Assembly (NCBI RefSeq): GCF_022808595.1
Contig: NZ_JAKUCN010000001.1
Coordinates: 124,001 to 188,000 of the forward strand
Direction: 5' to 3'
DNA: 64,000 bases
DNA from: Microvirga solisilvae
Lineage (GTDB): Bacteria > Pseudomonadota > Alphaproteobacteria > Rhizobiales > Beijerinckiaceae
Part shown: in pieces, positions 51,290 to 59,965 of the stretch
Position numbering within the stretch: the stretch's first letter is position 1
Layout of the letters: each line of letters starts with the position of its first letter
The notes under the pieces: generated by a model
Databases searched by the model: none
What the model saw: the letters and a program-made list of their open reading frames with translations, nothing else
What the model was told of the DNA's origin: nothing
Translations under genes and position numbers: made by a program

Positions 51290-52405
51290 ATGGCGCAGGC
51301 CAAATTGTTTACACCCTTTCGGGTCGGGGACCTGGAACTCGCCAATCGCATCGTGATCGCACCCATGTGCCAGTATTCGGCGCAGGACGGGTGCATGACC
51401 GACTGGCACACGATCCATCTGGGCCAGCTTGCCCTGTCGGGTGCCGCTCTGCTGACCATCGAGGCCACTGCCGTCGTGCCCGAAGGGCGCATCAGCTACG
51501 GCGATGTGGGCCTTTATTCGGATGAGACCGAAGCCGCCATGGGCCGCGTTCTCGACAGCGTTCGCCGCTGGTCCGACATGCCGATCGCCATTCAGCTGGC
51601 CCATGCCGGACGCAAGGCGTCCACGGATCTGCCATGGAAGGGCGGCAAGCAGATTGCTCCCGATCATGCCAATGGCTGGCAGACCGAAGCGCCTTCGGCC
51701 GTTCCCTATGCGTCGAGCGATGTCGCGCCGACCGCTCTCGACCGGGAAGGGCTCGCACGCCTGCGCAAGGCCTTTGCCGATTCAGCGAGGCGTGCTGCTC
51801 GGCTGGGCATTGGGGCCGTTCAGGTTCATGCAGCTCACGGCTACCTGCTTCACGAGTTCCTTTCGCCGCTCTCCAACCAGCGCACGGACGAATACGGCGG
51901 TTCGCTGGAAAATCGCATGCGCTTCCCGCTCGAAGTCTACGACGCGATCCGCGAAGCCTTCCCCGCTGAGCGGCCCGTGACGGTGCGTGTTTCGGGAACC
52001 GACTGGGCAGAGGGCGGCTGGAATATCGAGGAGACTGTCGTTTTCGCGCAGGCCCTCGAAGCGCGCGGATGCAGCGGCATTCACGTATCGAGCGGAGGAT
52101 TGACCTCCGCGCAGCAGATTCCCGTGGGACCCAGCTATCAGGTACCGTTGGCCCGTGCGGTCAAGCAGGCCACCAAGATGCCGGTCATCGCGGTTGGCCT
52201 CATCACCGATTTCGTGCAGGCGGAATCGATCCTCGCAACGGGCGATGCCGATCTCATCGCGCTCGCGAGGGCTATTCTCTACAATCCCCGCTGGCCCTGG
52301 CATGCGGCCGCGCATTTCGGTGCTGCCGTGAAGGCCCCCAACCAGTATCTGCGCTCGCAGCCGAACCAGTATCCGAAACTTTTCGATATTCGGGCGGACG
52401 ATTGA
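51290..52405 (+). CDS. NADH:flavin oxidoreductase, old yellow enzyme (NamA/YqjM type)
   Basis: A 371-residue TIM-barrel FMN enzyme of the classical-thermophilic OYE class. APMCQYSA near 25 carries the Cys typical of YqjM, HAGRKAST near 105 the substrate His pair region, and AAHGYLLHEFLSPLSNQRTDEYGG in part near 180. It reduces alpha,beta-unsaturated carbonyl compounds with NADPH, helping detoxify electrophiles. No clear operon partners. Confidence 0.92.
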   Translation: MAQAKLFTPFRVGDLELANRIVIAPMCQYSAQDGCMTDWHTIHLGQLALSGAALLTIEATAVVPEGRISYGDVGLYSDETEAAMGRVLDSVRRWSDMPIAIQLAHAGRKASTDLPWKGGKQIAPDHANGWQTEAPSAVPYASSDVAPTALDREGLARLRKAFADSARRAARLGIGAVQVHAAHGYLLHEFLSPLSNQRTDEYGGSLENRMRFPLEVYDAIREAFPAERPVTVRVSGTDWAEGGWNIEETVVFAQALEARGCSGIHVSSGGLTSAQQIPVGPSYQVPLARAVKQATKMPVIAVGLITDFVQAESILATGDADLIALARAILYNPRWPWHAAAHFGAAVKAPNQYLRSQPNQYPKLFDIRADD

Positions 52406-52421
52406 GGCTGTGGAGGCGGGC

Positions 52422-52628
52422 TCACTCCAGCGTGAAGCCCGCCTTCAGCACGACCTGATAATGGCGCACCTCGCCATTCTCGACATGTCCTCGCGTCTGC
52501 AGGACCTCGAACCAGCGCAGGTTTCGCAATGTCTGACTGGACCGCTTGATCGCAGTCTGAATGGCATCCTCGATGCTCGTTTCCGACGAGCCGACGAGTT
52601 CGACGACCTTATAGACATGATCGTTCAT
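52422..52628 (-). CDS. Dodecin family flavin-binding protein
   Basis: A 68-residue dodecin: [21 protein letters not shown] followed by a helix and three-strand sheet ([29 protein letters not shown] in part). Length and the Trp in the LRWFEV strand that stacks on flavin are as in bacterial dodecins. It forms a hollow dodecamer that stores or buffers flavin. ATG 52628 follows GGGAGCGCTCC. Convergent with the old yellow enzyme gene. Confidence 0.95.
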   Translation of the reverse strand: MNDHVYKVVELVGSSETSIEDAIQTAIKRSSQTLRNLRWFEVLQTRGHVENGEVRHYQVVLKAGFTLE

Positions 52629-52716
52629 GGAGCGCTCCCTGAGTGAGGTTCAGGGAGAGTTTTAGAGCGCAGCGGCGGACTGCCTACTCCTGCAGAACCT
52701 CAAGCCTCTCCTGGAT

Positions 52717-53382
52717 CTAGTCGAGAAGCCTTATCTGCGGATGCTTCTGCTCGAAGAAAAAGTCGTACAGCGGATGCTGACGCGTTTTGTAGCGGTTCCT
52801 GGCTTCCCGCAGGTCCAGCCACATCACGGAATGACTTCGCTTCTGGGCATCGAGCGGGTGAATGAAGGTGATCCCCGTATCTTCGAACAGGAGAGCCTCG
52901 TAATCACGTCTTGCGCTCCGCCTTGCAGCAACCATCAGCGCAGGGCTGTTGAGGGCAAGAGCCAGAAGATAACCGGCTTTCCATATCGCCAGTTTGGTCA
53001 TTGCCGATCCGGGAAAGGGCGGGATCGTAAACTTGGTGCCTTCCATGCACTCGGAGATTCCCGAATGCGTGCTGAGATCAGCATAATGCGCGGTCTCGAC
53101 GGGGCCGTGAGGTCGCCTTAGGAGGCGTCCCGTTCCTACCGGATTTCCGCTCTGATCTTCCGCGAGGAAAATGAAACTGGTCGGCAACAGATCGTACTTG
53201 TCGCGAACGTCGGCGCCTGGCCCCAAAAATTTCGCGAAGCCTCGCCTGCGAACTTCCAAGACCTTTTCATAATCGCTTTCCGAACGCACGATGCGCACGG
53301 TGCAAGGCAAGTCGCCCCAATTGCTGGAAACGGACGCGTTCGGCTCCTTCACCCGAGCCGTGGTCACGAATTGTGTGCTCAT
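52717..53382 (-). CDS. FeeM-like N-acyltransferase (N-acyl amino acid synthase type)
   Basis: A 221-residue protein with the GNAT/autoinducer-synthase-like fold: VRIVRSESDYEKVLEVRRRGF near 29-49, the acyl-carrier strand FIFLAEDQSGNPVGTGRLLR near 71-90, and SAMTKLAIWKAGYLLALAL near 125. The pattern fits the FeeM family, which joins acyl chains from ACP to amino acids, and is akin to acyl-homoserine-lactone synthases. The substrates are not known. It is 2 bp downstream of a methyltransferase-like membrane protein, so the two should be one pathway. See findings. Confidence 0.65.
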   Translation of the reverse strand: MSTQFVTTARVKEPNASVSSNWGDLPCTVRIVRSESDYEKVLEVRRRGFAKFLGPGADVRDKYDLLPTSFIFLAEDQSGNPVGTGRLLRRPHGPVETAHYADLSTHSGISECMEGTKFTIPPFPGSAMTKLAIWKAGYLLALALNSPALMVAARRSARRDYEALLFEDTGITFIHPLDAQKRSHSVMWLDLREARNRYKTRQHPLYDFFFEQKHPQIRLLD

Positions 53383-53384
53383 GA

Positions 53385-53942
53385 TCAGAGAGCCCAGGGA
53401 ATGAACATACGGGTCCGAGCCGAATAGGCGGCATAACTATCGGCCAGTTCGCTATGCGAGAATTTCCTCTCTTCCGCCTTCGCTGCGCTCCAGTACAGCG
53501 CGCCCATGACGGCCATGAGAGCTGCAAGCCATAGTGCGCCTGTAGCGGCCACACCTGCCGACCAGAACAGAAGATAAGAAGTATAGAAGGGATGCCGGAT
53601 ATACCTGTAAGGGCCCCCGGTAACGAGGAACTCCGGCGAATCTGTTGAGAAGACAACCGATAGTCGATGCGAGGCCTGCGTCGATCGGATCGCCCACCAG
53701 AAAAGCGCCAAAGACCCGGCATATAAGCAAAGCGCGACGGCGCACTGAGCAAGCCCTACCGGATAATAGGCATATGTGGCGACCGTCAGAAGGGTTCCTA
53801 AGGGAGTGATCGCGAACACGAGGCGCATCCCTAGGGAGCGTTCCTGCGTGTCGACGAAATGGGAGCGGGCGGCCCAGGCGAAGCTAACAAAGGCGATGAT
53901 TACGGCGCTGCAAAGGACAACGCTCGGTGCGAAGGTGAACAT
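53385..53942 (-). CDS. Isoprenylcysteine methyltransferase-like membrane protein (PEMT/ICMT family)
   Basis: A 185-residue polytopic membrane protein, five or six hydrophobic segments. The SAM-binding signature of the ICMT/PEMT superfamily is clear: LVTGGPYRYIRHPFYTSYLLFW near 108-130, with conserved Arg-His-Pro and later EERKF near 157. These enzymes methylate small lipophilic acceptors, carboxyl groups or amines at the membrane. First gene of a two-gene unit with the FeeM-like enzyme. The upstream 143 bp (53943-54085) are AT-rich and contain a CAAC-N3-GTTG palindrome at 54007. Confidence 0.85.
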   Translation of the reverse strand: MFTFAPSVVLCSAVIIAFVSFAWAARSHFVDTQERSLGMRLVFAITPLGTLLTVATYAYYPVGLAQCAVALCLYAGSLALFWWAIRSTQASHRLSVVFSTDSPEFLVTGGPYRYIRHPFYTSYLLFWSAGVAATGALWLAALMAVMGALYWSAAKAEERKFSHSELADSYAAYSARTRMFIPWAL

Positions 53943-54085
53943 GATTCAGGGTGCCCGGAAGTCGACGAAAACGGTTATGATTGTTCATTGTGATGATATA
54001 TAATAACAACATAGTTGGCTAAATTGAACTAATCTGAGGTTGCATCTTTCGCGACCCCCTCAAAAACTTAAACGTGCACAATGCC

Positions 54086-55096
54086 TTAAGGGTAACGCGT
54101 GACTTCCTGCTCAATGGCGCCGAAGATCGAGTGGCCTGCTTTGTCCTTCATCTCGATGCGGATCGTATCGCCGAAGCGCATGAAGGGCGTGCGCGGTTCT
54201 CCGTGGAGGAGGGTTTCCACCGTGCGCTGCTCGGCGAGGCACGAGTAGCCCAGACCACCATCGGCGATTGTCTTGCCTGGTCCGCCATCCGCATCCTTGT
54301 TCGAGACGGTGCCTGAGCCGATGATTGTGCCCGCTCCGAGAGGTCGGGTCTTGGCCGCATGGGCGATCAGGGTCGGAAAGTCGAAGGTCATGTCTGTCCC
54401 GGCATCGGGTTTGCCGAAAGGCTTGTCGTTGAGGGTAGAGAGCAGGGGCAGATGGAGTCTGCCGCCATCCCACGCATCCCCTAGTTCGTCGGGCGTCACG
54501 GCGACCGGTGAGAGAGTGGAGGATGGTTTCGACTGGAAGAAGCCGAATCCTTTCGCAAGCTCTCCGGGAATGAGGTTTCTCAAGGAAACATCGTTGACCA
54601 GGACCACGAGGCGGATGGCTTTGGCCGCTTCCTCCGGCGCCGCGCCCATGGGCACATCGCTCGTGATCACGGCGATTTCCGCCTCGAAGTCGATGCCATG
54701 GGCCTCGTCCATGGCGGGGATCGGGTCGCGCGGGCAGAGGAAGGAATCCGACCCGCCTTGGTACATGAGCGGATCGGTCCAGAAGGATTGGGGCATCTCG
54801 GCCCCTCTGGCTTTGCGGACCAGCTCTACGTGATTCACATAGGCCGAGCCGTCCGCCCACTGATAGGAACGGGGCAGGGGAGAAGCGCAGTCATGCTCAT
54901 GGAAGCGGAAGGAGGGCACGGAGCCGTGCTCGAGCTGTTCCGCAAGGTCACGAAGGCGGGGCTCGACTTTTTCCCAATCATCAAGGGCTTGCTGTAGCGT
55001 CGGAACAATGAAAAATGCATCCGTCGCGCGGGTGAGATCCTTCGAGACGACGACGAGACGGCCATCTCGGCCTTGCTTGAGAGAAGAGAGCTTCAT
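54086..55096 (-). CDS. Fumarylacetoacetate hydrolase
   Basis: A 336-residue FAH-family hydrolase. Metal-binding Glu/Asp residues are in GIDFEAEIAVI near 135 and VVLVNDVSLRN near 165; GFGFFQSKPSSTLSPVAV near 185 forms the active-site loop. It splits fumarylacetoacetate to fumarate and acetoacetate, the final step of tyrosine catabolism. The rest of the pathway is encoded at 57275-61081. ATG 55096 (MKLSSLK) was preferred to the GTG at 55102. It is divergent from the TRAP binding-protein gene. Confidence 0.92.
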   Translation of the reverse strand: MKLSSLKQGRDGRLVVVSKDLTRATDAFFIVPTLQQALDDWEKVEPRLRDLAEQLEHGSVPSFRFHEHDCASPLPRSYQWADGSAYVNHVELVRKARGAEMPQSFWTDPLMYQGGSDSFLCPRDPIPAMDEAHGIDFEAEIAVITSDVPMGAAPEEAAKAIRLVVLVNDVSLRNLIPGELAKGFGFFQSKPSSTLSPVAVTPDELGDAWDGGRLHLPLLSTLNDKPFGKPDAGTDMTFDFPTLIAHAAKTRPLGAGTIIGSGTVSNKDADGGPGKTIADGGLGYSCLAEQRTVETLLHGEPRTPFMRFGDTIRIEMKDKAGHSIFGAIEQEVTRYP

Positions 55097-55159
55097 ACCC
55101 ACCGACCGGTTGTTGTGCTTCGCTTAGGCCTGAACATAGCGCTTTCTGGGGAAATGCCC

Positions 55160-56257
55160 ATGACGACGATAAAGAGAAGAAACTTCCTTAAAGGTGCCGG
55201 CCTCGCGGCTGCGGCCACCACGGTGGCGGCTCCTGCCATCGCTCAGTCGATGCCGGAAATCCGCTGGCGTCTGACCTCGAGCTTCCCCAAGTCGCTCGAC
55301 ACGATTTTCGGCACGGCCCAGACCTTCGCCAAGTACATGGCGGATGCCACCGACGGAAAGTTCCAGATCCAGGTCTTCGCTCCCGGCGAGATCGTGGGCG
55401 GCCTCCAGGCCATGGACGCCGTCGAGAACGGCTCCGTCGAATGCGCCCACACGCCGCTTTACTACTATATCGGCCGTGAGCCTGCGCTCGGCATCGCCAC
55501 CGGCCTGCCGTTCAGCCTCAATGCCCGTCAATCCCATTCCTGGTGGCACTTCGCCGGCGGCAAGGAGATCATCAACGAGATCCTCGCGAAGTATAACTGC
55601 ACCTCGCTGGTCTGCGGCAATTCCGGCGCGCAGATGGGCGGCTTCTTCCGCAAGGAGATCAACTCCGTCGACGACCTGAAGGGCCTCAAGTTCCGCATCG
55701 GCGGCCTCGGCGGTCAGGTCCTCGCCAAGCTCGGCGTCGTGCCGCAGCAGGTGGCTCCGGGCGACGTTTATCCCGCTCTCGAGCGCGGCACGCTGGATGC
55801 TGCCGAATTCGTCGGCCCCTATGACGACGAGAAGCTCGGCTTCCTGAAGGTCGCCAAGTATTACTACGCTCCCGGCTTCTGGGAAGGCGGCGCCATGCTG
55901 CATCTCGTCGTCAACAAGGCGAAGTGGGATGAGCTGCCCGCGCATTACAAGGCCATCATGGCCCAGGCTTCGGAAGCGGCGAACAACTGGATGCTCGCCA
56001 AGTACGACGCCGTGAACGGCCAGGCGCTTCGCCGTATGGTCGGCGCCGGCGCGGAGCTGCGCACCTTCTCGCCCGCCATCATGGAAGCCTCGCTCAAGGC
56101 GGCCAACGAGCTCTATGACGAGCTTTCCGCCAAGAACGCGAATTTCAAGAAGGGCTACGACTCGATGGTGGCTTATCGCAACGATGTGCTGCCCTGGTGG
56201 CAGCTCAACGAATACGCCTTCGACACCTTCATGATCCGCACGCGCGGCAAGGCGTAA
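55160..56257 (+). CDS. TRAP transporter substrate-binding protein (DctP/TakP type)
   Basis: A 365-residue periplasmic protein with a twin-arginine signal (KRRNFLKGAG ... APAIAQ). The DctP fold is shown by WRLTSSFPKSLDTIFG, the ligand-contact strand GAQMGGFFRKEINSVDDLKG near 167, and YYYAPGFWEGGAML near 240. This resembles the TakP alpha-keto-acid branch. No DctQ or DctM membrane genes are adjacent, so the partners must be elsewhere. Its place among tyrosine-degradation genes suggests an aromatic 2-oxo acid ligand, an inference. ATG 55160 follows GGGGA; ATG 55154 is possible. Confidence 0.9.
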   Translation: MTTIKRRNFLKGAGLAAAATTVAAPAIAQSMPEIRWRLTSSFPKSLDTIFGTAQTFAKYMADATDGKFQIQVFAPGEIVGGLQAMDAVENGSVECAHTPLYYYIGREPALGIATGLPFSLNARQSHSWWHFAGGKEIINEILAKYNCTSLVCGNSGAQMGGFFRKEINSVDDLKGLKFRIGGLGGQVLAKLGVVPQQVAPGDVYPALERGTLDAAEFVGPYDDEKLGFLKVAKYYYAPGFWEGGAMLHLVVNKAKWDELPAHYKAIMAQASEAANNWMLAKYDAVNGQALRRMVGAGAELRTFSPAIMEASLKAANELYDELSAKNANFKKGYDSMVAYRNDVLPWWQLNEYAFDTFMIRTRGKA

Positions 56258-56278
56258 CGTTCGACGGTTGTGGCCTGC

Positions 56279-57259
56279 ATGCGAGGGCTCAAGAAACGTT
56301 CCACGTTTGCGGAGCCTTTCAAACGCAGGCTGCTGCTGGCAGCAGCGCTGCTCCTGATCCTTGTCACCACCGCGAGCTTTTTCGGTTCGTGGTGGTGGCT
56401 GCTCGATATTGCCTCCCACTTTCGCATTCAGCTCACAGCTGCAAGCCTTGTGGTATTGGTGGCAGCCCTGTTTATTCATTCCCGGATCGGCATCTATTGC
56501 GGGATTGCTGCGGTGCTCGCAAACGCTCTTCCAGTGTTGCCTTATCTGGGAGACAGCGGAACAGCGCATGGTTCCGCTCAGCCGCATGTGAAGGTGCTGA
56601 CTCTCAACCTGCATGGCGAGAGTACCGATCCTGAGGCGTTCAGGCTTATGATCGCTGCGGAAGATCCGGACATCATTTTGCTTAGCGAATTGCCCTGGAA
56701 TGATGAGAGCCTTCCTGCGTCTTTGAACGCGCAATATCCTCACCGCGCAGCCGGCTTTAATGGTTCTCCATTCGATGTGGTTCTCTTGAGCCGTTGGACC
56801 GTTGCGAACTGGTCCGTCGATCGAAGTGCGGCTTCTTTTCTGCCTGTCCTGACCGCCCATCTCTGCGATCCATCCAGCGAAGAGCGCTGTCTCACAATCG
56901 TGGGGCTTCACTCTGCCCGCCCGTTCGGCAAAGGGGGAAGCCTTCAACAAGCTCAGCTCCGTCATGCTGCCGATGCGGTAAGAGCAGCTCCTGTAGGCAA
57001 TGCCATCGTGATGGGTGATCTCAACATGTCGCCTTGGTCCGCCGGATTTCGTGAGTTTGTGCAATCGTCGGGATTGAACCCATATCCGCAGGTCCGAGGG
57101 ATCGAGACAACCTGGCTGTCCCGCTTTCCGCTGTTCGGGCTTGCCCTCGATCATGTGCTCGCGGGCCCAGGCATCCGGATCGTTCAGGCCAGAGTAGGTC
57201 GTGATGTCGGATCCGATCATTTGCCCGTTATTGCCCACGTGACCTTTTTAGAACGGTAA
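56279..57259 (+). CDS. Membrane-anchored endonuclease/exonuclease/phosphatase family protein
   Basis: A 326-residue protein with two or three N-terminal hydrophobic segments (LLLAAALLLILVTTASFFG and LVVLVAALFIHSRIGIYCGIA, residues ~20-80) followed by an EEP domain: VLTLNLHGE near 107, LLSELPWND near 133, VMGDLNMSPWS near 247, and LDHVLAG with SDHLPVIAHV near 310. The catalytic domain should lie on the outer face of the membrane. Similar proteins are predicted phospho-diesterases of unknown substrate. A GTG at 56270 is an alternative start. It follows the TRAP gene by 21 bp and may be cotranscribed. Confidence 0.78.
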   Translation: MRGLKKRSTFAEPFKRRLLLAAALLLILVTTASFFGSWWWLLDIASHFRIQLTAASLVVLVAALFIHSRIGIYCGIAAVLANALPVLPYLGDSGTAHGSAQPHVKVLTLNLHGESTDPEAFRLMIAAEDPDIILLSELPWNDESLPASLNAQYPHRAAGFNGSPFDVVLLSRWTVANWSVDRSAASFLPVLTAHLCDPSSEERCLTIVGLHSARPFGKGGSLQQAQLRHAADAVRAAPVGNAIVMGDLNMSPWSAGFREFVQSSGLNPYPQVRGIETTWLSRFPLFGLALDHVLAGPGIRIVQARVGRDVGSDHLPVIAHVTFLER

Positions 57260-57274
57260 GCACCAATACCATCC

Positions 57275-58642
57275 TCACTTCGGCTCCCGCTGGTTGGGAT
57301 CGAAGTGCTTCTTCAGATCCTTCCAGCAATCGATGTAGTTTTCCTGAAGTGTCGGCAGTTCGGCGGCGTATTTCGTCACGCGCTGCGGGAAGCGCGTTTC
57401 GAACATGAAGGCCATGGTGCCGGTAAGCTTCACAGGCTTCAGTTCGCTATTGCTCGCATGCTCGAACGCTGTCGTGTCGGGGCCATGCGGGAGCATCTGG
57501 TTGTGCAGCGAAAAGCCGCCCGGCACGAAGCCTTCGGGCTTCGCGTCGTAGATGCCGTAGATCAGCCCCATGAACTCCGACATCAGGTTGCGGTGATACC
57601 AGGGCGGGCGGAACGTGTTCTCCGCCACCAGCCAACGCTCGGGGAAGATCACGAAATCCACGTTCGCCGTGCCGGGCGTCTCGGAGGGCGCGGTGAGTAC
57701 GGTGAATATCGACGGATCGGGATGGTCGAACATGATCGCGCCGACCGGCGAGAAATGGCGCAGGTCGTATTTGTATGGCGCGTAATTGCCATGCCACGCG
57801 ACCACATCGAGCGGCGATTGATTGATCTCCGTGCGATAAAGCTCGCCGCCCCATTTCACGAACAGGAAGGAAGGCGCTTCCTTATCCTCGTAAGCAGCCA
57901 CCGGAGTGAGGAAGTCGCGCGGATTGGCAAGGCAGTTTGCGCCGATGGGGCCGCGATCAGGGAGGGTGAAGGCACCGCCGTAGTTCTCGCACACGTAAGC
58001 GCGCGCCGTGCTGCCAGTGATCTCGACCTTGAAGATCACGCCGCGCGGAATAATGCAGATCTCTCCGGGCTCGATGTCGATCAGGCCGAACTCGGTACGG
58101 AAACGCAAATTACCTTCCTGCGCGACGACGAGATATTCGCCATCGGCATTGAAGAAATATTCGTTGTCCATGGAGCGCGTGACGAGAAGCACATGCGCCG
58201 CCATGCCGGTCTGCGTATCGGAATCACCTGCTGTGGTGATGGTGCGAAGTCCGTTCACGAAAGTGAGCGCTTCATCCGGAATCGGCGTCGGGTCCCAGCG
58301 GAGCTGGCCGAGCGGCAGATCGCTTTCCTCTCGCGCAGCGGGGGCAGTGCGCATCAGGCCCTTGTCGACTTTCACATAACGGCCCGAGTGCTTCACGCTC
58401 GGACGGATACGGTAAAGCCAGGAGCGTTGGTTCGTGGCTTGCGGAGCCGTGAAGGGAGAACCTGAAAGCTGCTCGGCATAAAGACCGTAATTGATCTTCT
58501 GCGGCGAGTTGCGCCCGATGGGAAGGGTACCTTCCAGGGCCTCCGTTTCGAAGGAGTTGCCGAAGCCGGACATGTAGCCGGGCACGATAGCGCTTTGACG
58601 GGGCTGCTCGGATTGGAAGCCGGAGACGTTCTGAACGTTCAT
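57275..58642 (-). CDS. hmgA: Homogentisate 1,2-dioxygenase
   Basis: A 455-residue homogentisate dioxygenase: [17 protein letters not shown] near 19, [17 protein letters not shown] near 295, and the iron site region [19 protein letters not shown] near 340-358. It opens the ring of homogentisate to maleylacetoacetate. ATG 58642 follows AGGGAG at good spacing. It is divergent from the marR-maiA-hpd unit; the two operator-like repeats in between can control both directions. Confidence 0.96.
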   Translation of the reverse strand: MNVQNVSGFQSEQPRQSAIVPGYMSGFGNSFETEALEGTLPIGRNSPQKINYGLYAEQLSGSPFTAPQATNQRSWLYRIRPSVKHSGRYVKVDKGLMRTAPAAREESDLPLGQLRWDPTPIPDEALTFVNGLRTITTAGDSDTQTGMAAHVLLVTRSMDNEYFFNADGEYLVVAQEGNLRFRTEFGLIDIEPGEICIIPRGVIFKVEITGSTARAYVCENYGGAFTLPDRGPIGANCLANPRDFLTPVAAYEDKEAPSFLFVKWGGELYRTEINQSPLDVVAWHGNYAPYKYDLRHFSPVGAIMFDHPDPSIFTVLTAPSETPGTANVDFVIFPERWLVAENTFRPPWYHRNLMSEFMGLIYGIYDAKPEGFVPGGFSLHNQMLPHGPDTTAFEHASNSELKPVKLTGTMAFMFETRFPQRVTKYAAELPTLQENYIDCWKDLKKHFDPNQREPK

Positions 58643-58709
58643 AGCGTTCTCCCTGAAACGGAGCCGTTGAATGTCACCACTGATATTGACCAAGCGGCTC
58701 GCAAATCTA

Positions 58710-58723
58710 GTTGCTAGTGCAAC
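58710..58723. promoter_or_regulatory. MarR operator candidate 1 in the hmgA-marR gap
   Basis: GTTGC-TAGT-GCAAC, a perfect 5-bp inverted repeat inside the longer block TAGTTGC-N4-GCAACGAA, which is repeated 29 bp downstream. The position between divergent hmgA and marR suits a dimeric MarR protein. Confidence 0.7.
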
Positions 58724-58738
58724 GAATTTATCATATTA

Positions 58739-58752
58739 GTTGCATATGCAAC
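58739..58752. promoter_or_regulatory. MarR operator candidate 2 in the hmgA-marR gap
   Basis: GTTGC-ATAT-GCAAC within TAGTTGC-N4-GCAACGAA, the same block as the first site. It ends 4 bp before the marR start codon, so bound repressor would block marR expression directly. The two sites share flanks but differ in the central 4 bp. Confidence 0.75.
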
Positions 58753-58756
58753 GAAA

Positions 58757-59263
58757 ATGTCAACCATGACCCAAACCGCAGCCAAGAAAGAGGAACTCTC
58801 CAGCGCCACGGTGATCTTGGAGAAATTCCTGCCTTACCGCCTCAATGTGCTGGCGAGCCTGACCTCGAACGCGCTGGCGCAGATCTATGCCGAGCGGTTC
58901 GGTCTCTCGATCCCGGCATGGCGGGTTGTGGCGACGCTTGGCCAGTATGAGTACCGCACGGCGCGGGACATTGCGGCCCATGGGGTGATGCACAAGTCTA
59001 CAGTCTCACGTGCCGTTTCGGCCTTGGAACAGCGCGGCCTGATCGCTCGGCGCCCTAATGAAGATGACCGGCGAGAAGAATTGCTGGAACTCACGGAGGA
59101 GGGGCGGGAGATTTACGAGGCCCTGGCGCCCGAGGCACTCGCCTTCGAGGAACGCTTCGTCTCCGTCCTGACGGCGGAGGAGCAGAAGGTTCTTGCCGCC
59201 CTGATCGATCGCCTGAGCGGTCATGCGCGGCTGCTGGCGCCCGAAGGGGAGGTGGAGGGGTGA
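58757..59263 (+). CDS. MarR family regulator of homogentisate catabolism
   Basis: A 168-residue winged-helix regulator: LTSNALAQIYAERFGLSIPAWRVVATLGQ in part near 34-60, recognition region GVMHKSTVSRAVSALEQRGL near 75-95, and wing RPNEDDRREELLELTEEG. The genomic position and the two operator copies indicate that it controls hmgA and its own operon, probably released by homogentisate or a related aromatic acid. Its stop overlaps the maiA GTG (GTGA). Confidence 0.9.
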   Translation: MSTMTQTAAKKEELSSATVILEKFLPYRLNVLASLTSNALAQIYAERFGLSIPAWRVVATLGQYEYRTARDIAAHGVMHKSTVSRAVSALEQRGLIARRPNEDDRREELLELTEEGREIYEALAPEALAFEERFVSVLTAEEQKVLAALIDRLSGHARLLAPEGEVEG

Positions 59264-59886
59264 AGCTCTACACTTACTTCCGCTCCTCGGCGGCCTATCG
59301 GGTCAGGATCGCTCTCAACCTGAAGGGCCTTCCTTATGAACCCGCGCCGGTCAACCTTCTCAAGGGCGAGCAGTCGGAAGCAGCGTACTGCTCCATCAAT
59401 CCTCAGAAGCGATTGCCGTCTCTCGATATCGGTGGCACGGTTCTCACGCAATCTCCCGCCATTCTTGAGTATCTGGACGAGGTCTATCCCGATCCGCCGT
59501 TCTTGCCCGTCGGTGCCGTGAATCGCGCCAAGGTCCGTGCCGTCGCCTCGATCATCGGCTGCGATATTCACCCCCTCAATAATCTCGGGCCTCTCAATTA
59601 TCTCAAGAAGAAGCTCGGTCACGATCAGGCCACGGCGGATGCATGGTATGCCCATTGGGTACGTGACGGGTTCGATGCCATCGAGGCTTTGATCGAGCCC
59701 GGCCCCTATTGCTTCGGTCAGCGTGTGAGCCTCGCCGACATCTATCTCGTGCCGCAGGTCTTCAACGCGCGGCGCTTCAATATCTCGCTCGATGCCTATC
59801 CGAAGATCGTCGCGGTGGATGCGGCCTGTGCCGAACTCCGCGCCTTTCAGGATGCCGCGCCGGAACGCCAGCCGGACGCGGTGTGA
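59260..59886 (+). CDS. maiA: Maleylacetoacetate isomerase (zeta-class GST)
   Basis: A 208-residue zeta GST: YFRSSAAYRVRIALNLKGL near 5-23 is the characteristic active-site stretch (the first Ser of SSAAYR provides the thiolate-stabilising contact), NPQKRLPSLDIGG near 48, and FGQRVSLADIYLVPQVFNA near 150. It isomerises maleylacetoacetate to fumarylacetoacetate with glutathione. It begins at a GTG overlapping the marR stop. Confidence 0.93.
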   Translation: MKLYTYFRSSAAYRVRIALNLKGLPYEPAPVNLLKGEQSEAAYCSINPQKRLPSLDIGGTVLTQSPAILEYLDEVYPDPPFLPVGAVNRAKVRAVASIIGCDIHPLNNLGPLNYLKKKLGHDQATADAWYAHWVRDGFDAIEALIEPGPYCFGQRVSLADIYLVPQVFNARRFNISLDAYPKIVAVDAACAELRAFQDAAPERQPDAV

Positions 59887-59965
59887 GAAGAGCGCATCCC
59901 TTGTGATGCGTTGAAGGGCAAATCGCGGCTCCTCGCTGAGCTGCAGTGACAACAGGAGGAAAGCC

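Noticed and set aside
55124-57238. A 704-codon open frame on the minus strand opposite the TRAP and EEP genes
   Set aside because: It is antisense to two well-supported genes, has no domain-like sequence and is a usual by-product of high GC third positions.
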